This document shows, piece after piece, positions 1 to 23,200 of a DNA stretch of 64,000 nt. Location: NCBI GenBank assembly GCA_903813345.2, contig CAIIXF020000004.1:16789513-16853512 (forward strand), in the 5' to 3' direction. This stretch comes from Owenia fusiformis. Lineage: Eukaryota > Annelida > Polychaeta > Sabellida > Oweniidae. The notes under the pieces were generated by a model. It was not told the DNA's origin. It searched no databases and worked only from the letters and a program-made list of their open reading frames with translations. How positions within the stretch are numbered: the first letter of the stretch is position 1; every line of letters begins with the position of its first letter. Both the position numbers and the translations under genes were made by a program.

Positions 1-1340
1 ACGTTGACAGATTTACTGAAATGTATCGTGTATTGCATTAAGTTTTGCTTCACTGCGCCCACTATTATCTATCTTTGCCTATAGTGGTTTTTTGCCAACA
101 ATATTCTACAAACTGCTTGATGAATTAATTCTATGTCTGGTAGAACACTAAAAATAAATGTAAAATGTATTTTACGTTCAGAAATATGGAATTAAACCCA
201 CGTCCTCCATTTGCAACTTAGCTGTACCCTGTCTCCCTTTTAAACGTGGTCACGTGGTAGGGTAGTGTGACCATAGCGTGTAATGATTCTATAGCATGTC
301 ATTGATGCGGTTTTATAGCTGGTTTTCTAATACATATTTTAAACGAGCTCGTTTCGTAAGATTTTTGGTGCTAAATCATGCATTACATACATCATCGTTC
401 ACGTTTAGGTTGTGAAAAACATTGCGAGCTGAAACTCCCGAATTTCAGTTTCTCAATAATGAGGGGTTAATTAGCAACAGAATTTTTGTCAAAAATAAAA
501 ATGTTTTTTCTTTTGGTTAACGTCACATTCTAGAAAACTGAATGAAGTCAATTTATTACAATTGAATGTTTGCCCAATGTACTAGGAACGTGATGAGTGT
601 ATTGGGAGGTGTTGAAACACTAACTACAAAACATTCACGGACTATCAAAAAACTACACCAACCTGCTTTCTGAACGAAAATACTCTCTCCGCGATTCCGC
701 CCCCTGGTATTTTTACATCTAGTTGTTATTGGTTAATATTATTGAATATATTGAATATTATGACCTGTCACATCCTTGTCCTTGTACGTGTTGTATTAAA
801 CAAATACTGGATGATCAGGAGCTGGATATGGCAGAATACCTATTCGAGAAAAAATATTGGGCGAGGCGGCAGCAATATACTAGCATTTGTATTGTATTTG
901 TATATTGTATTCATAATTATATTATATTATTGTATTGACCTAAACGTGAACGGAAAATATTTAAACTCCTAATATCTAATACGTTTATCATGTTTATTGT
1001 CATAGCCTGTATAGCGATTTTGTTGAATGCCGTTGAGGCTACGTCAGCAAATTTTGGGCACAAGTGACTCCCTTTACAGATTAAATTCATATTTGGTAAT
1101 TCCAAATAAAATGTGCATGTAAGGTTTATTATTGTTATCTCTTTACATACAGTAGGCCTATATATAGTTTATAAATAGATATTAATAATCTGTTTGTTGT
1201 CTTCACGTGCACACACTCTACTACTGCATACTGAGAGTAACAATCTTCATCATTAATTCTTATTAATTCTTCTCCATTTTTACAATCTATTCATTTTCAT
1301 TGCTATCGGTAATATTGGTAATGTAGTGGGATAATTTTAA
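1..1340. other. Intergenic, no gene recognised
   Basis: AT-rich sequence with stops in all frames. The longest open stretches are about 70 codons, show no domain and have no convincing splice context. AGGCCTAT-type motifs occur near 1153. I see no RNA gene or clear repeat. Confidence 0.5.
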
Positions 1341-1609
1341 TTATCCTACACTTAGTGTACTAAATGTATAATAACATTAAAAAATAAATTTGATATTTAT
1401 TGGAAAAATGAATAACCGGAGGATATCGTAACGATATACTCCGGGCGGAGGATATCGTGACGATATACTCCGGAAAACCCAATATGCGGAGGAAATTGTG
1501 ACGATATACTCCGCTTGTTGATTTCCCGCCAAATTGACTCTATTTGGCATGAAATTCATTTTGCAATGATATTATACATTTAGTACACTCCTTGTAAGTG
1601 TAGGATAAT
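1341..1609. mobile_element. Short inverted-repeat element with three 29-bp palindromes
   Basis: The left end (1341-1374, reading TTATCCTACACTTA then GTGTACTAAATGTATAATA) returns inverted at 1569-1609, so the element has terminal inverted repeats of about 35-40 bp and a length of about 270 bp. Inside are three 29-bp near-perfect palindromes at 1416-1444, 1445-1473 and 1486-1514, each with arms starting CGGAGGATATCGT. There is no coding capacity. The form is that of a MITE. A second, right-truncated copy lies at 56806-56984, which shows it is a dispersed family. Confidence 0.75.
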
Positions 1610-1615
1610 AAGAAC

Positions 1616-1750
1616 ATCCTATGATTTTTTCAGAATATTATTTTAATCTACTCGGTGATATCGATATATGCACTCGTTCGCTTTGCTCTCTCGTGCAGAT
1701 ATCAATATCACCTCGTAGATAAAAATGATATTCCTCAAAATCATAGGATA
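1616..1750. repeat. Foldback hairpin element
   Basis: Sequence beginning ATCCTATGATTTT at 1616 is matched by its reverse complement ending at 1750. The arms continue through a TCTAC-TCGGTGATAT block and a GCACTCGTTCGC / GAGAGAGC loop region. About 135 bp in all, nearly fully palindromic, and abutting the preceding MITE. It is probably a non-autonomous DNA element or a folded remnant. Confidence 0.65.
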
Positions 1751-3072
1751 TCCTATGAATATCACAATTGAGCAAGGTGTAGTTTTAACAAAAAGTCATT
1801 TGGGATGAATTGAAAGTGTATTTATAGATTAGTTTGCGATTGATTTTGGAAAACCAATTGCTTGGATTTTGTTACATATCAATGTTAAAATTAGTCACAT
1901 AGGCCTATCATTAACTTTTTTGTAAGTGTGCTTTGAATAGAATGTTAATCAAAAGATGGCAGTGTTTCCTAGGATAACAAATCAGCTCTATTCACTCCTG
2001 CCACCTTTATTTTATTCTAAAAAAGATGTACTTTTTGTAAACTCTATCGAAAGACAAAGCCGAATATATATTGTTAGCAAAACTTGATATCATATTCCCA
2101 TCTGCAATGCTTCGCAAAAAGTGTGTCAAACTTATTTTTATTTACAAATGAATGGATCGGACACAAAGAGAATAAATTGAGTGTCCCAAAAAGGTGAACT
2201 AGTTTCTGACAAGTATTTTCTCAGCAATTTAAACAAAATTCATTGAAAAGTACAAAGTGGCCTACGTTTACAGGATAATTTTATATTCCAAAATGTTATA
2301 ACGTGCGTAACCGTACATTTATTGCTAAACATTCGTGCAAGCTGGGAAAAGTTTTGACTGGTCAAAATGCAGTGTTACAATTCATTACTACATGTATACA
2401 AGCGAGCGTGGGTAATTAGCGGGAACGTCTGTATGGAAAATATGCCATAAATAATGTTATCATTAATGTGTAACCCGGTAGGTGCTTATATACACGTCTT
2501 GGCCCTCACACACCATTTCTTTATGAATTCAATTATTCTTAAAAATATTTTTAAAATGTTTTGCTAGTTGAGCACATTTTGAGCAGTACAGTACTGCCGT
2601 CCATGTTTATAGCTTCATACAAGAACATCGTATACAAAGCACCCACAAATCATTAGCTCTAGGAATTGGAGATCATTCAACATTATATTGATATTCGCGT
2701 TCCCAGTACATCAGGAGAATATTCGATTGGTAAAAATTGACACTCAAAACTCTAGCTTTTCAAGAATGTGGCGTTAATCACAGGAATATTGTCCAAAATT
2801 AAAATATTTCTTGGTTGACCCCACGTTCTAGAAAAACTGAATACATGGCTGTCAATTATAACAACAGAACGTCTTACCGATATGCATTTCTCTTCTCGTT
2901 CCCACCCCTAATGTTTTGAGAACCCGACACACTTTTTGATATGCTGAGTCAAGTAAAACCTGCTCCTTGAAACATTTATTCTTGGCTTAGTACTTGTAAT
3001 AAGTGATGACACACTCAGGTATCGTTTTAGCTCTAGAATAGATACGCGACTGTGAATTTGGTTACCCTACTA
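1751..3072. other. Intergenic, no gene recognised
   Basis: AT-rich DNA with no open frame of note, no clear splice-flanked coding block, and no long repeat recognised by eye. Confidence 0.4.
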
Positions 3073-3926
3073 TCACACCAAACTAGTTCTCACTACGTTC
3101 TCGAAAACGGGCTTCAAACGTACTTAGAACCGTCTGGGGTCTATTTACAAACGTCATCGAACGTACTCGAACGGATAGGTCCTCTAGAACTTAGAACATG
3201 CTCAAAATGTTCTCGTGGTTGTCACGTTCTACAATTACAACGGGTGACAACGTACTAACGACTAGTTGGATGTACTATGAACGGAACCGTCGTACTTCAA
3301 TCCTACTAGGGACGTTTTAACAACGAGTTGAACTGTCTGAGGACGTATTGAGAACGAGGTAGAACTAATTGCAAACGGGTTTAAACTGATTAAGAACGTA
3401 TTGAAGACTCCTTATGAACGAGTTATCAAAAATATAGCTATTACAACAAACAAGTTGCCACTGCATTCTTCAAAACTGATTTTAAACTGTGTGCACACGG
3501 AATGAACATAGCTGCAACTTTCTAAGGTCTGTTTACGAACTTCATGAACGTTCTCAGACGGGAAGGTGATTTTAGAATTTTGAAATGAATCGAAATTCGA
3601 TGGCGACCATACCGTTCTGTAATCAGATCGTGTGACAACGTACTTCAAACGAGATGACCTACTAGACCAGGTACGTAATTGCTGTACTTCAAGACTACTA
3701 GGGACGCGTTATACAACGTTGTGCAATCGCATATCGATTGCAATACGTGTGCACACCGACATGGTGCGATCTGAACGAACTGCGAATGAGATGGACGTTT
3801 TGAAGACTGTTTATGAACGAAATAGCTAATTATTTTAAACATATTTCCCGACCACAGCCAGATTTAGCCCGTTTTACCACTTTTTCGTAGAACTTGAAAG
3901 AACGGTTGAGAACTAGTTTGGTGTGA
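3073..3926. mobile_element. Foldback-type element rich in GAACGT motifs
   Basis: A 20-bp block starting TCACACCAAACTAGTT at 3073-3092 is repeated exactly in inverse at 3907-3926, with weaker similarity just outside. The interior is full of GAACGT/ACGTTC variants and holds an internal duplication (TACTTCAA..CTACTAGGGACG near 3292 and again near 3687). Short open frames inside show no known domain. The polyadenylation signal of gene A lies immediately beyond the right end. Class unknown; probably a non-autonomous DNA transposon. Confidence 0.6.
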
Positions 3927-3941
3927 TTGGGGCCGTATGTG

Positions 3942-3947
3942 TTTATT
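3942..3947 (-). terminator. AATAAA polyadenylation signal for the collagen-SRCR gene
   Basis: TTTATT on the plus strand reads AATAAA on the minus strand, about 85 bases past the stop codon of the SRCR exon. The spacing suits a short 3' UTR. Confidence 0.5.
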
Positions 3948-4028
3948 GTTCGCCTTTTGGTATACTGTCCAATTACGATTGTAATTCAATTCTACATGTT
4001 CCAATGGAGTTTTCTACGGTGCTACACC

Positions 4029-15882
<11,854 letters not shown>

Positions 15883-15932
15883 TTTAACAGTCTTGGAAGA
15901 TAGTGTTAGAATATAATCTTAAGGATTAATTT

Positions 15933-15940
15933 GTTTATAA
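15933..15940 (-). promoter_or_regulatory. Candidate TATA box of gene A
   Basis: On the minus strand this reads TTATAAAC about 55 bases before the ATG, the right distance for a start site near 15905 and a short 5' UTR. Single-motif evidence only. Confidence 0.4.
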
Positions 15941-17062
15941 GATGTTTTGTAATATGATTCTTTGGCGTAAGCTTATCGTCATTTGATCTATTATGATCGC
16001 AGATCTTTTCCCTAAAAACAACCTCCATAAACAGTTGAAGGAAGATTTTTACAACAAACGTGATGTTTTAATTAAAAATATTTGGTTATGGTTTCGGTTA
16101 TGAATAAATATAATTTTACTTGTAACTTCAAGGGATAAATTATATGATTCCACTATTAGAAAGCCTTTGGGTTATGAAAATCATGGTTTTCAAAACATCA
16201 CAAAATTGCAAATATTGTCGAGTTGCGAAATATCAGATTGTAATTTATCAAGACTGTGAAATAAGATTAAATGTTCACAGTACAGGCTGCATGGAATCAA
16301 AGACGAATTTCTTATTTATTACGTCCAACTAATTTATTAAGGCATTGATGCTTCTAGACATACTATGCTAGCATATCATCTCTTGATACACCAATTGATA
16401 AACGACACATGTACACACCGTCCTGTAGATATTGTCAGATGTAATGAGGGTTTATTAGAAGTGTTTCAGTTGTGGCAGTAATGTCAACCCTTGGTAGTCT
16501 TGAGGAGAATAAACACCAACGTGTAATCCCTCCAATTAGTCCCTGATGACTCTAAGCCACATTTCATTACAATCATTAGTGTTAAGAGATGCTATTCTAA
16601 ATAACTCTGGATAAATATATATTACATTTACCTAAATGCAGGCAAGGGGGTGAGGTGTCAAATGACCCCAGTAGTTTTGTCTCTTTTATTTCCAAACCCG
16701 AATTTTATCTAATTAAATTTGACCTCCAAAAATGATTGGTCGTAGGTTTGCTATTGCGATGATGATAAAACATTCCCAGCAACTTTTGAACTAGCTTTTA
16801 ATTTGCTTCATTAATTTCAGATATTTCTCTGATGTAGAAAATGTCTTGCCTGCATTATGGCCCACAAGTCTTCATTGTTTAAATTAAGTCTCCAAATAAA
16901 TATGAATATTAAATACAATATACAATCCGTGTATAAGCTGCTAATGTTGTTAAAGTTGTGTACTAGATCTAAGATGCTATCATCCAAAAGTAGCATTTGT
17001 AATTGAAATGATACAGAAATTTTTCCATTATTATAACACAGATACAATATATCACGCACAGT
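15941..17062. other. Region between gene A and the 3' end of gene B
   Basis: No coding block recognised. It probably holds gene A upstream sequence and the 3' UTR of gene B. Candidate minus-strand polyadenylation signals are ATTAAA at about 16797 and AATAAA at about 16685-16690. Confidence 0.4.
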
Positions 17063-17226
17063 TCAAGGACATGGGACATTTGCAGCATGGTCAAACACTT
17101 TGAGATCATTGTTGAATCGTGTCCCAGGTGCACATGGCATGGAGATGAATGTGCCGTGGTTACACATCAAGTATCTCGAGCAATCGGCGGGATCTCTAAA
17201 CATATCACCAGCAACACACGGACCAC
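17063..17226 (-). CDS. Gene B terminal exon: peritrophin-A/CBM14 chitin-binding domain
   Basis: A 164-bp exon, phase 1 in, ending at TGA (17065-17063). It encodes GPCVAGDMFRDPADCSRYL, then MCNHGTFISMPCAPGTRFN and the C-terminus ANVPCP. Spacing of cysteines and the aromatic YLMC and PGTRFN landmarks fit the type-2 chitin-binding (CBM14) family, though the usual C-D after FN is replaced by NDLKVFD. Chitin or other glycan binding at the C-terminus is inferred from the family. Confidence 0.8.
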
Positions 17227-20200
17227 CTGGAAAGTATCATTACGAGATAAACTAGCATAAGCTAAAATGTCTCCACGAAAGTAAATGTACGACAGCATGT
17301 TATTTTAACACCTAATTTGATTTAAGAAGTCAAACGTTGATAAACATTTAATGTATTAAAGGGAATTATATTGTGAGACGGGTTCTAATCTTACGACTGA
17401 TCAGATAACATCGATGGTAGTAATGATAAAATATGCACTCGATTCTTGCATAAGTTGGGCAACCGGTGCATGTTTATGTTTAGATTTTCCCTGATGAAGG
17501 AGTTCGGATTTTACATTAAATTGATGTTTTTGTAAATCACCAATTATGTTATACACGTGATAATGTGATTCAAAAGTGTCCTCTGTTTGCCAAACTTGTA
17601 AAAAGGAGTGTACAAACACTCAAAGATTCGTGTGGAATAATTACACGTGAAATAACATGTGTTATTACACTTGTAAATACATTCAAAAGACGCGCGTCGA
17701 AGGCTAGAGTTAATGTCAGGTGTACAGAAAAGGGATATTTCAGACGTTCGCTCAATCAACCAATGATTCATGCCATCAAAAATGGCCTTACATTCACCAA
17801 GTCTTATCTTCGAACAATTGAATATATTGATATTGTTTCAACAGGGGAGGGTTGCAATTTGGCGGCACATATCATTTACATATCGCTGGATATTATTTTT
17901 CCTCGTCGGTTGTTTTTGTTTTGATTTGTGTGTGGTATCATACCTGCCATAATCAAGGCTTGTTCATCATTAGCTGTCGTTGTAGGATCCCTTGACGGTG
18001 GACCTAAACATTGTATAATATCAAGTGATATTGAATTTGGAAAATATAGAAAATAAAACTTTAGTCATATTTCTTTATTTTTCTTTACTTGTATATGGCA
18101 TTTTCAACTACATACTTTAATAGAAAAAATTAAAATACTATATTTTACATACTTGAAGCTTCTATAGCATTTGTTGACGTAGCAGGATTATCTGATGGGA
18201 GACCTAAAAAGTAATTCATTATCCAGTCATAATAGAGTTCTTACAGGGTGATACTTTAAACAATACAACACATTTATGTAAACGGGTTGTAATAAACCTT
18301 TGTTCATATAGTGAACTACACAGAGAACTTAACACAAGTGACATCTAGACTATACTTGTCAAGACTAAAATGTTTCATACATTCATTTTTTATCATGCTG
18401 TACGTTCATCAATGTCAATAATATGTTTGACGTCATTATATCATTGGCAGATTTGTTTGTATATTTTTAATTTGTACTGTAGTACTGTATCTATGTATTT
18501 CACTATTCAATTAAAAAGTGTTAAAGTGTATCTTCCCTTTATAGTAGCTATTTGAAGGGTTGTTGACATGTAAAATATAGGGCTGTGAAAATTATATATT
18601 TGAGGCTGATTGATATATTCTATAGCAGGATCCTCCGACGGTGTACCTTAAAAAATTATTACGCAATAAATTAAAGTAAATATAAGGTTAAAGAATAACA
18701 GTTTTGAAAAGTGGGACGTCCACACAAACTCGTATACAAAACATATGCAGCCCATAATTGTATCCGATCCGGATTGCTAAAATATACTGCCACCAAATGT
18801 CATATTCATAGCATCGGGCTTAAATTTTAGTATTCTCATCTTTACCTGGATTTAATTTGATCGTTAGATAGCCTTTAAGTTACAACTCTGGACAGACGAC
18901 AAAAGTTAAGCTTCTTTACACGAAGAATCTCTGATATATCTATTAATTTTGAATAATCTAAGACGTAAGTAATACTTGAATTTTGAGACGGTTAATATCA
19001 GCTTTATTAAAACTAGCTATTATAATATAGTGCATTTAAAGTTTCAAAATAGTTATTTTTACGCACAAACAAATGCTCGAGATAGGCGCAAGAACAGCAC
19101 ACGGGTGACGTTTAGTGAATTGCGATCTTTGAGTCCTAACAAAGACCATTATCGTGTATGTAGGTGTGAGGATTAATTATTTGAATGAAATTGTATAACG
19201 GAAAGATTCCTGAAACTGGTAAATAAATATTGTATACCTGAACTGTGTCCATCTTTGACTGTTGTAGGAGCTTGATCAACCGTTGAGCAACCTTGAATCA
19301 AATTTATTTATACGTATGACCATGGGCTTTCAACTCTAGTTGAAAGCCCATGGTATGACACCTTACATACGTTGGTAAATTAATTAATTTACAGACTGAC
19401 AATAATGGTATATCGCTACTTGATATCAGTAATTTACATACAAGCTGAATACATCACATTTTTTATATTTGTTCAAAAAGCTCTGCAATACTTAATCTAT
19501 ATGGATAATTAGTAAATCATTTAAAACAGACAATCTGAGATAATTTTAATTGTTCAAATATACTACTTTTGAAATAATCTTATACATTAATATAAAATCT
19601 TCATTGAGTTTTGGTATGTCGATTGAGTGTTTTACAATAGACGCCCTAAGGTAAAAAAAAGTCACATGAGGAGGGGAGGGGGGGTGGTCAAGCTATTAAG
19701 TTAATTAGTAATTACCCTATGTACAATGCTGCTGATTTAAAAAAAACAATTTAATTTATTTTATCTGTAGCTCCAGCTACTGAGAATTTGAAGACCCAAC
19801 CTGGTGCCCATAAAAAGACACCCCCTTCCCTTAGGGCTTCTAAAGATAATCATGGGCTTTCAATCATATAGTTGAAAGCGCATGAGGTAATAAACAAAAT
19901 CATCTTAACATTGCGATGATTTTGACCTTTTACAACTTTTGACAGTAATTAATAATTAAGAAATAACTATGTACTATTTGAATTGAAACTCCAGTCATCG
20001 GTTGATTCGCCTGGTCGACAAATCTTGCAATCATCAACAGGTGAGGTTTCATCTTTTTTGTAGCAGAACCCATTGATCAAGCACCTTCCCTCCTAAAGTA
20101 ACGAACAGAGCATTGTTAAGGTACTGGCGATAAGGTTCTACACATTATTGGACCTCTTTGAAAATGTTTTAGCTAAAGTATAAATCTAAATGGTTAGGGT

Positions 20201-23200
20201 GTACACTGATATCCTCGTCTTCAAACAAAACGTTAACATTACATCGTGTGATTGTTACCTCAATTATTTGTATTAGGTACAACGTTTCACATGTACCACA
20301 CGAACAATTACCTTCATGACCCATGCATTGTCAGATGGGGAACAATGTAGACATGTCGAATGAGGAGAATCTTGTCTATCGTTATAGCAGTTGTTGTCAA
20401 TAAGGCAAGTATTTGACTGAAAATATTTAACTTTTCCTCATTAATATGTGATTGGATTGTTATTCAAACTTTCTCTATAATAAATCACTTTTCTACCCAA
20501 AAGGATCTAGGATATTTTGTCAAGTTTATATACAAAAATGGTCATGTTTATTTCTATTAGGAAATTATGCTACCTACCTACGACATTTGGAATTTAAGGA
20601 AACCAGTTTTGAGGGTGACCATGTACATCAATCATACGAATCAATCAATTACCTGTTGTATCCATGACGATGTACTGTGATTGGGATCACAGATCATACA
20701 ACTGAGTCGTCCATTCGTAGCTCCACGTGCGTAACACAAGTCGTCAATGAAGCAGCTTCCGACCTAATGGAATTTCAAATAATGATTGGTGGAACCCGCT
20801 TTACTAAGAATGTTTTGTTGGAGTCTTTATAAGATAGATTCTGAAACGTTATATTCTATATGCGAATCGTTCCTCAAATTCTAAAAATTGGTGAAACGTT
20901 AAATAAAATCGTTAAGTTGTGACAACTCCGGTTTTCGACTGACAATTACGGTTTAGTCCATAATTGTAGCCCAAGCACCAAGAAATACACAGTATTACCT
21001 TAGTCAACCAGGCGTTTTGTGACTCTCCTGCTCTACATTCTTTACAAGTATCTACACTGTGTGTAGTGGTATCATTTACACATCGGCCATCAATGAAACA
21101 AGAGCCATCCTAAATAAGAAACACTGTCAAACCTAGACCGTACCTTTTTACTTACATGTAAGACTTGAATCAGGGGTACGTAGACGGTTTACAAATCATT
21201 AATACATTTCAGGAATAGTTTTGAGGGCCATAACTAAAAGCTGATTATAAATCCAGCTTTTGATAAAAAAACAGTCCTTGCAAACTAGAAGACTGATTTT
21301 AGCCTTTTTTATGGTCGGTGATGAAAAACCTTTTCATATTTGGCGATTTAAAAGTTCATCAAAGTCATAAATTGTTATTAAAGAATAAAATTAAGATAAA
21401 AACATTTACAGACATGGATTATGGGATCCTTTATATTATGCTATCAGATAAAAATTTCCGATTGCCAAACTCAAAAAGGGGAGTGTCACCCTTTTTTGCA
21501 ATTAATTTTGTGTTAAATGTGATCATGTTTATCTCCATTTCTATAACTTACTTGGATCGACCATTTTTGTGTGGATTCTGAAGCGTCACAATACAGACAC
21601 GATACTGGGGTGGCTTTTGTACCATCAATATAACATCTTCCTTCAATGTAGCAATTACCATCCTAAAATAATCAGGAATCATAAACAAAATAACCATTGC
21701 AATTACATGAGATCGAGATATGTTTTTCCTGTTCGAAATGTCGGTATAATTAATCTTAGCTTTCAATTTGTATTTACACTTTTTTCATTTCTCTTACCGT
21801 CATCGTCCATGTTGTTTTATCCTTGCTAGAGTCACAAGAAGAACAACTTGCATGTGGTTGTATGAAACCATTCTGTCGACACACTGAATTAATGAAACAT
21901 GAATTATCCTGAAATAAAAATTAGCAATATAAAAAAATTGTTTCTTATTTTTTGGCAACGATGGTTATTTTTATCAGAACATCTTAAGCTTAAGCCTTTT
22001 TGATTTGTAAAAAGCTGCACATAAACATATCATTATACAAAAACTCCAAATATACATGTATATGTAGATCTACAGATCGAGCCCATATTAGGATTGAACA
22101 AATATCTATTCTTAAAGATCTGGACACCATCAACGTTTTTGACGGTATAGAAAAGCAAAATATTAGAGAGTTTATGCATACATCTATGCTCCACTCAGTC
22201 GCCTTTAAATCTGGTAAACATTTAGCGCATTCTTGGTCAGGATAGCTTTCGTTTTCATTGGCACACCTATGCCCTTCTCCGTGTTTAATGTAGCAAGTTC
22301 CATCCTTCATTGTCCATTGCGTTTCAGATACCGAAGTATCACATTGCAGGCAATTTGCATCAAACCTTGCTTCATTGTGATTGAAACAATCTCCATCTAT
22401 CAAACATGTGTTGCCAACCTGTTTTGAATTAAATAATATTATCAATATCACATATAATATTATGAGTATGAATTGCCTTATTTTGTCATTGTCTTGATTG
22501 ACTCTTACACGTGGGTCGGCAGCACATCACGAAGCGATATAAACTTGTGTATTGAAGAAGGACGGGCACAATTACATCGTTGTTTCTTTGCTTTATGTCA
22601 GGAACGGTTACACACTGTCATGGATGGTATTTTTGAAATACATGTAGCTTTAAAGTACATACTTTTGTCCAAGAAGATGTTGATAATTCAGGTCTACAAA
22701 CAAGACACGTCTTTCCTGGTTGAGGAAACTCCCCCTCATCATAACATTTGCCATCTATCACACAGATGTTTTCCTAAAGAACAAAAGGTAAATGACAGAA
22801 ATATATCCAGCCAAACTAATCAAGTACGAGTGTATATAAATTGATATTTCTATTCAAACCATAATTTGTCATCTCAACAAAGGTTTTTAAACATAAGCAT
22901 AAATGGTGAAACATATCAGACAGTAAAACTGTTTGTGACAGGTTGTATATTGTTATTTTTAAATGCATATATCATACCCATATTTGATGGAAGTTATTCT
23001 ACGTCAGCTTACATACATAGTAAATGATTATTTCTTTCTCATGATCAGAACTTTGATAGCCATGAATGTGATTAAAATACATATATCTCCCCAAGCATGT
23101 TATATTATGGAACAGAGTTCATCGGGTTAACTGGAAACACAGAAACTAAACCTTACTGACATATATTGTTATTTCACTATTCTTACTTTCCAAGTACATT

